Notes under the pieces: generated by a model
The model's input: the letters and a program-made list of their open reading frames with translations, nothing else
Told to the model about the DNA's origin: nothing
The model's database searches: none
Made by a program: the position numbers and the translations under genes
Shown here: positions 63,926-64,000 of the stretch, in pieces
Numbering within the stretch: position 1 is the stretch's first letter
Layout: the number at the start of each line of letters is the position of its first letter
Assembly: GCA_964612185.1 (NCBI GenBank)
Contig: CAZTCR010000012.1
Span: 5,634-69,633 of the forward strand
From: UBA1447 sp964612185
Lineage (GTDB): Bacteria; Bacillota; Clostridia; Oscillospirales; Acutalibacteraceae
Direction of reading: 5' to 3'
DNA: 64,000 bases

Positions 63926-64000
63926 AATAACCTCCAAGTATAAATTAACGTACTGTAAAGTTAAATGAAAGTTGAGAACCCGAACTCCTTAGTGGTACAA
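63926..64000 (-). other. Upstream end of the giant secreted protein gene
   Basis: Only 75 bp before the gene are in the window. I see the GGAGG site but no convincing promoter; it probably lies beyond the window. Confidence 0.4.

Overview
The window reads as a chromosomal segment of an anaerobic Firmicute (class Clostridia, probably the Oscillospirales/Ruminococcaceae side). Reasons visible in the sequence: an L27 with the cleavable Firmicute N-terminal extension next to its protease gene prp, an HrcA/CIRCE heat-shock operon, SAM-I and FMN riboswitches, strong sigma-A promoters (TTGACA-17-TATAAT type), GGAGG ribosome binding sites, a D-psicose 3-epimerase very like the Clostridium enzyme, and a dockerin-bearing secreted protein. 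No tRNA, rRNA, CRISPR array, prophage or transposase was found.

Layout. 1-3187 (minus): rplU-prp-rpmA with a leader and promoter, folD, lgt. 3351-8065 (minus): the M16 pair ymfF/ymfH, lysA, ysxC. 8199-16822 (minus): lon, then a three-gene island (MFS-like, small membrane protein, secreted anchored protein), then tig-clpP-clpX. 16990-25560 (minus): phosphoesterase, thrC, yraN, rnhB, rbgA, two lepB genes, rplS, and the DUF2344/radical-SAM pair. 25681-27890 (minus): riboswitch-controlled metK and ribU. 27987-37394 (plus): yhaM, DUF2804, prmA, two tandem secreted LCAT-like lipases, TM2 and DUF2752 membrane proteins, a GH92 mannosidase. 37506-45887 (minus): a sugar-use operon with a ROK-type regulator, GPH symporter, leucine-rich-repeat lipoprotein, a large unassigned putative glycosidase, GH36 alpha-galactosidase and a truncated EamA transporter. 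46000-56100 (minus): lepA, a GPH symporter, hemW, hrcA-grpE-dnaK-dnaJ. 56184-57053 (plus): D-psicose 3-epimerase. 57152-63925 (minus): a 2257-residue secreted repeat protein ending in a dockerin.

How it works together: the window combines protein quality control (tig, clpXP, lon, hrcA operon), ribosome assembly GTPases and modification (rbgA, ysxC, lepA, prmA, prp), protein export and lipoprotein maturation (two lepB, lgt), and carbohydrate use (GH92, GH36, unassigned glycosidase, two GPH symporters, epimerase, dockerin protein).

The most unusual structure is a family of four intergenic arrays (8090-8199, 50937-51165, 52306-52470, 55925-56064) built from degenerate 11-bp units (about GNTNAGC plus RRTR). 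Each array switches to the reverse complement of its own unit part way through, so each can fold back as RNA. The unit length equals one turn of A-form RNA helix. One array forms nearly the whole predicted 5' leader of lepA, another flanks hemW upstream and a third flanks it downstream. I know of no described element of this form.
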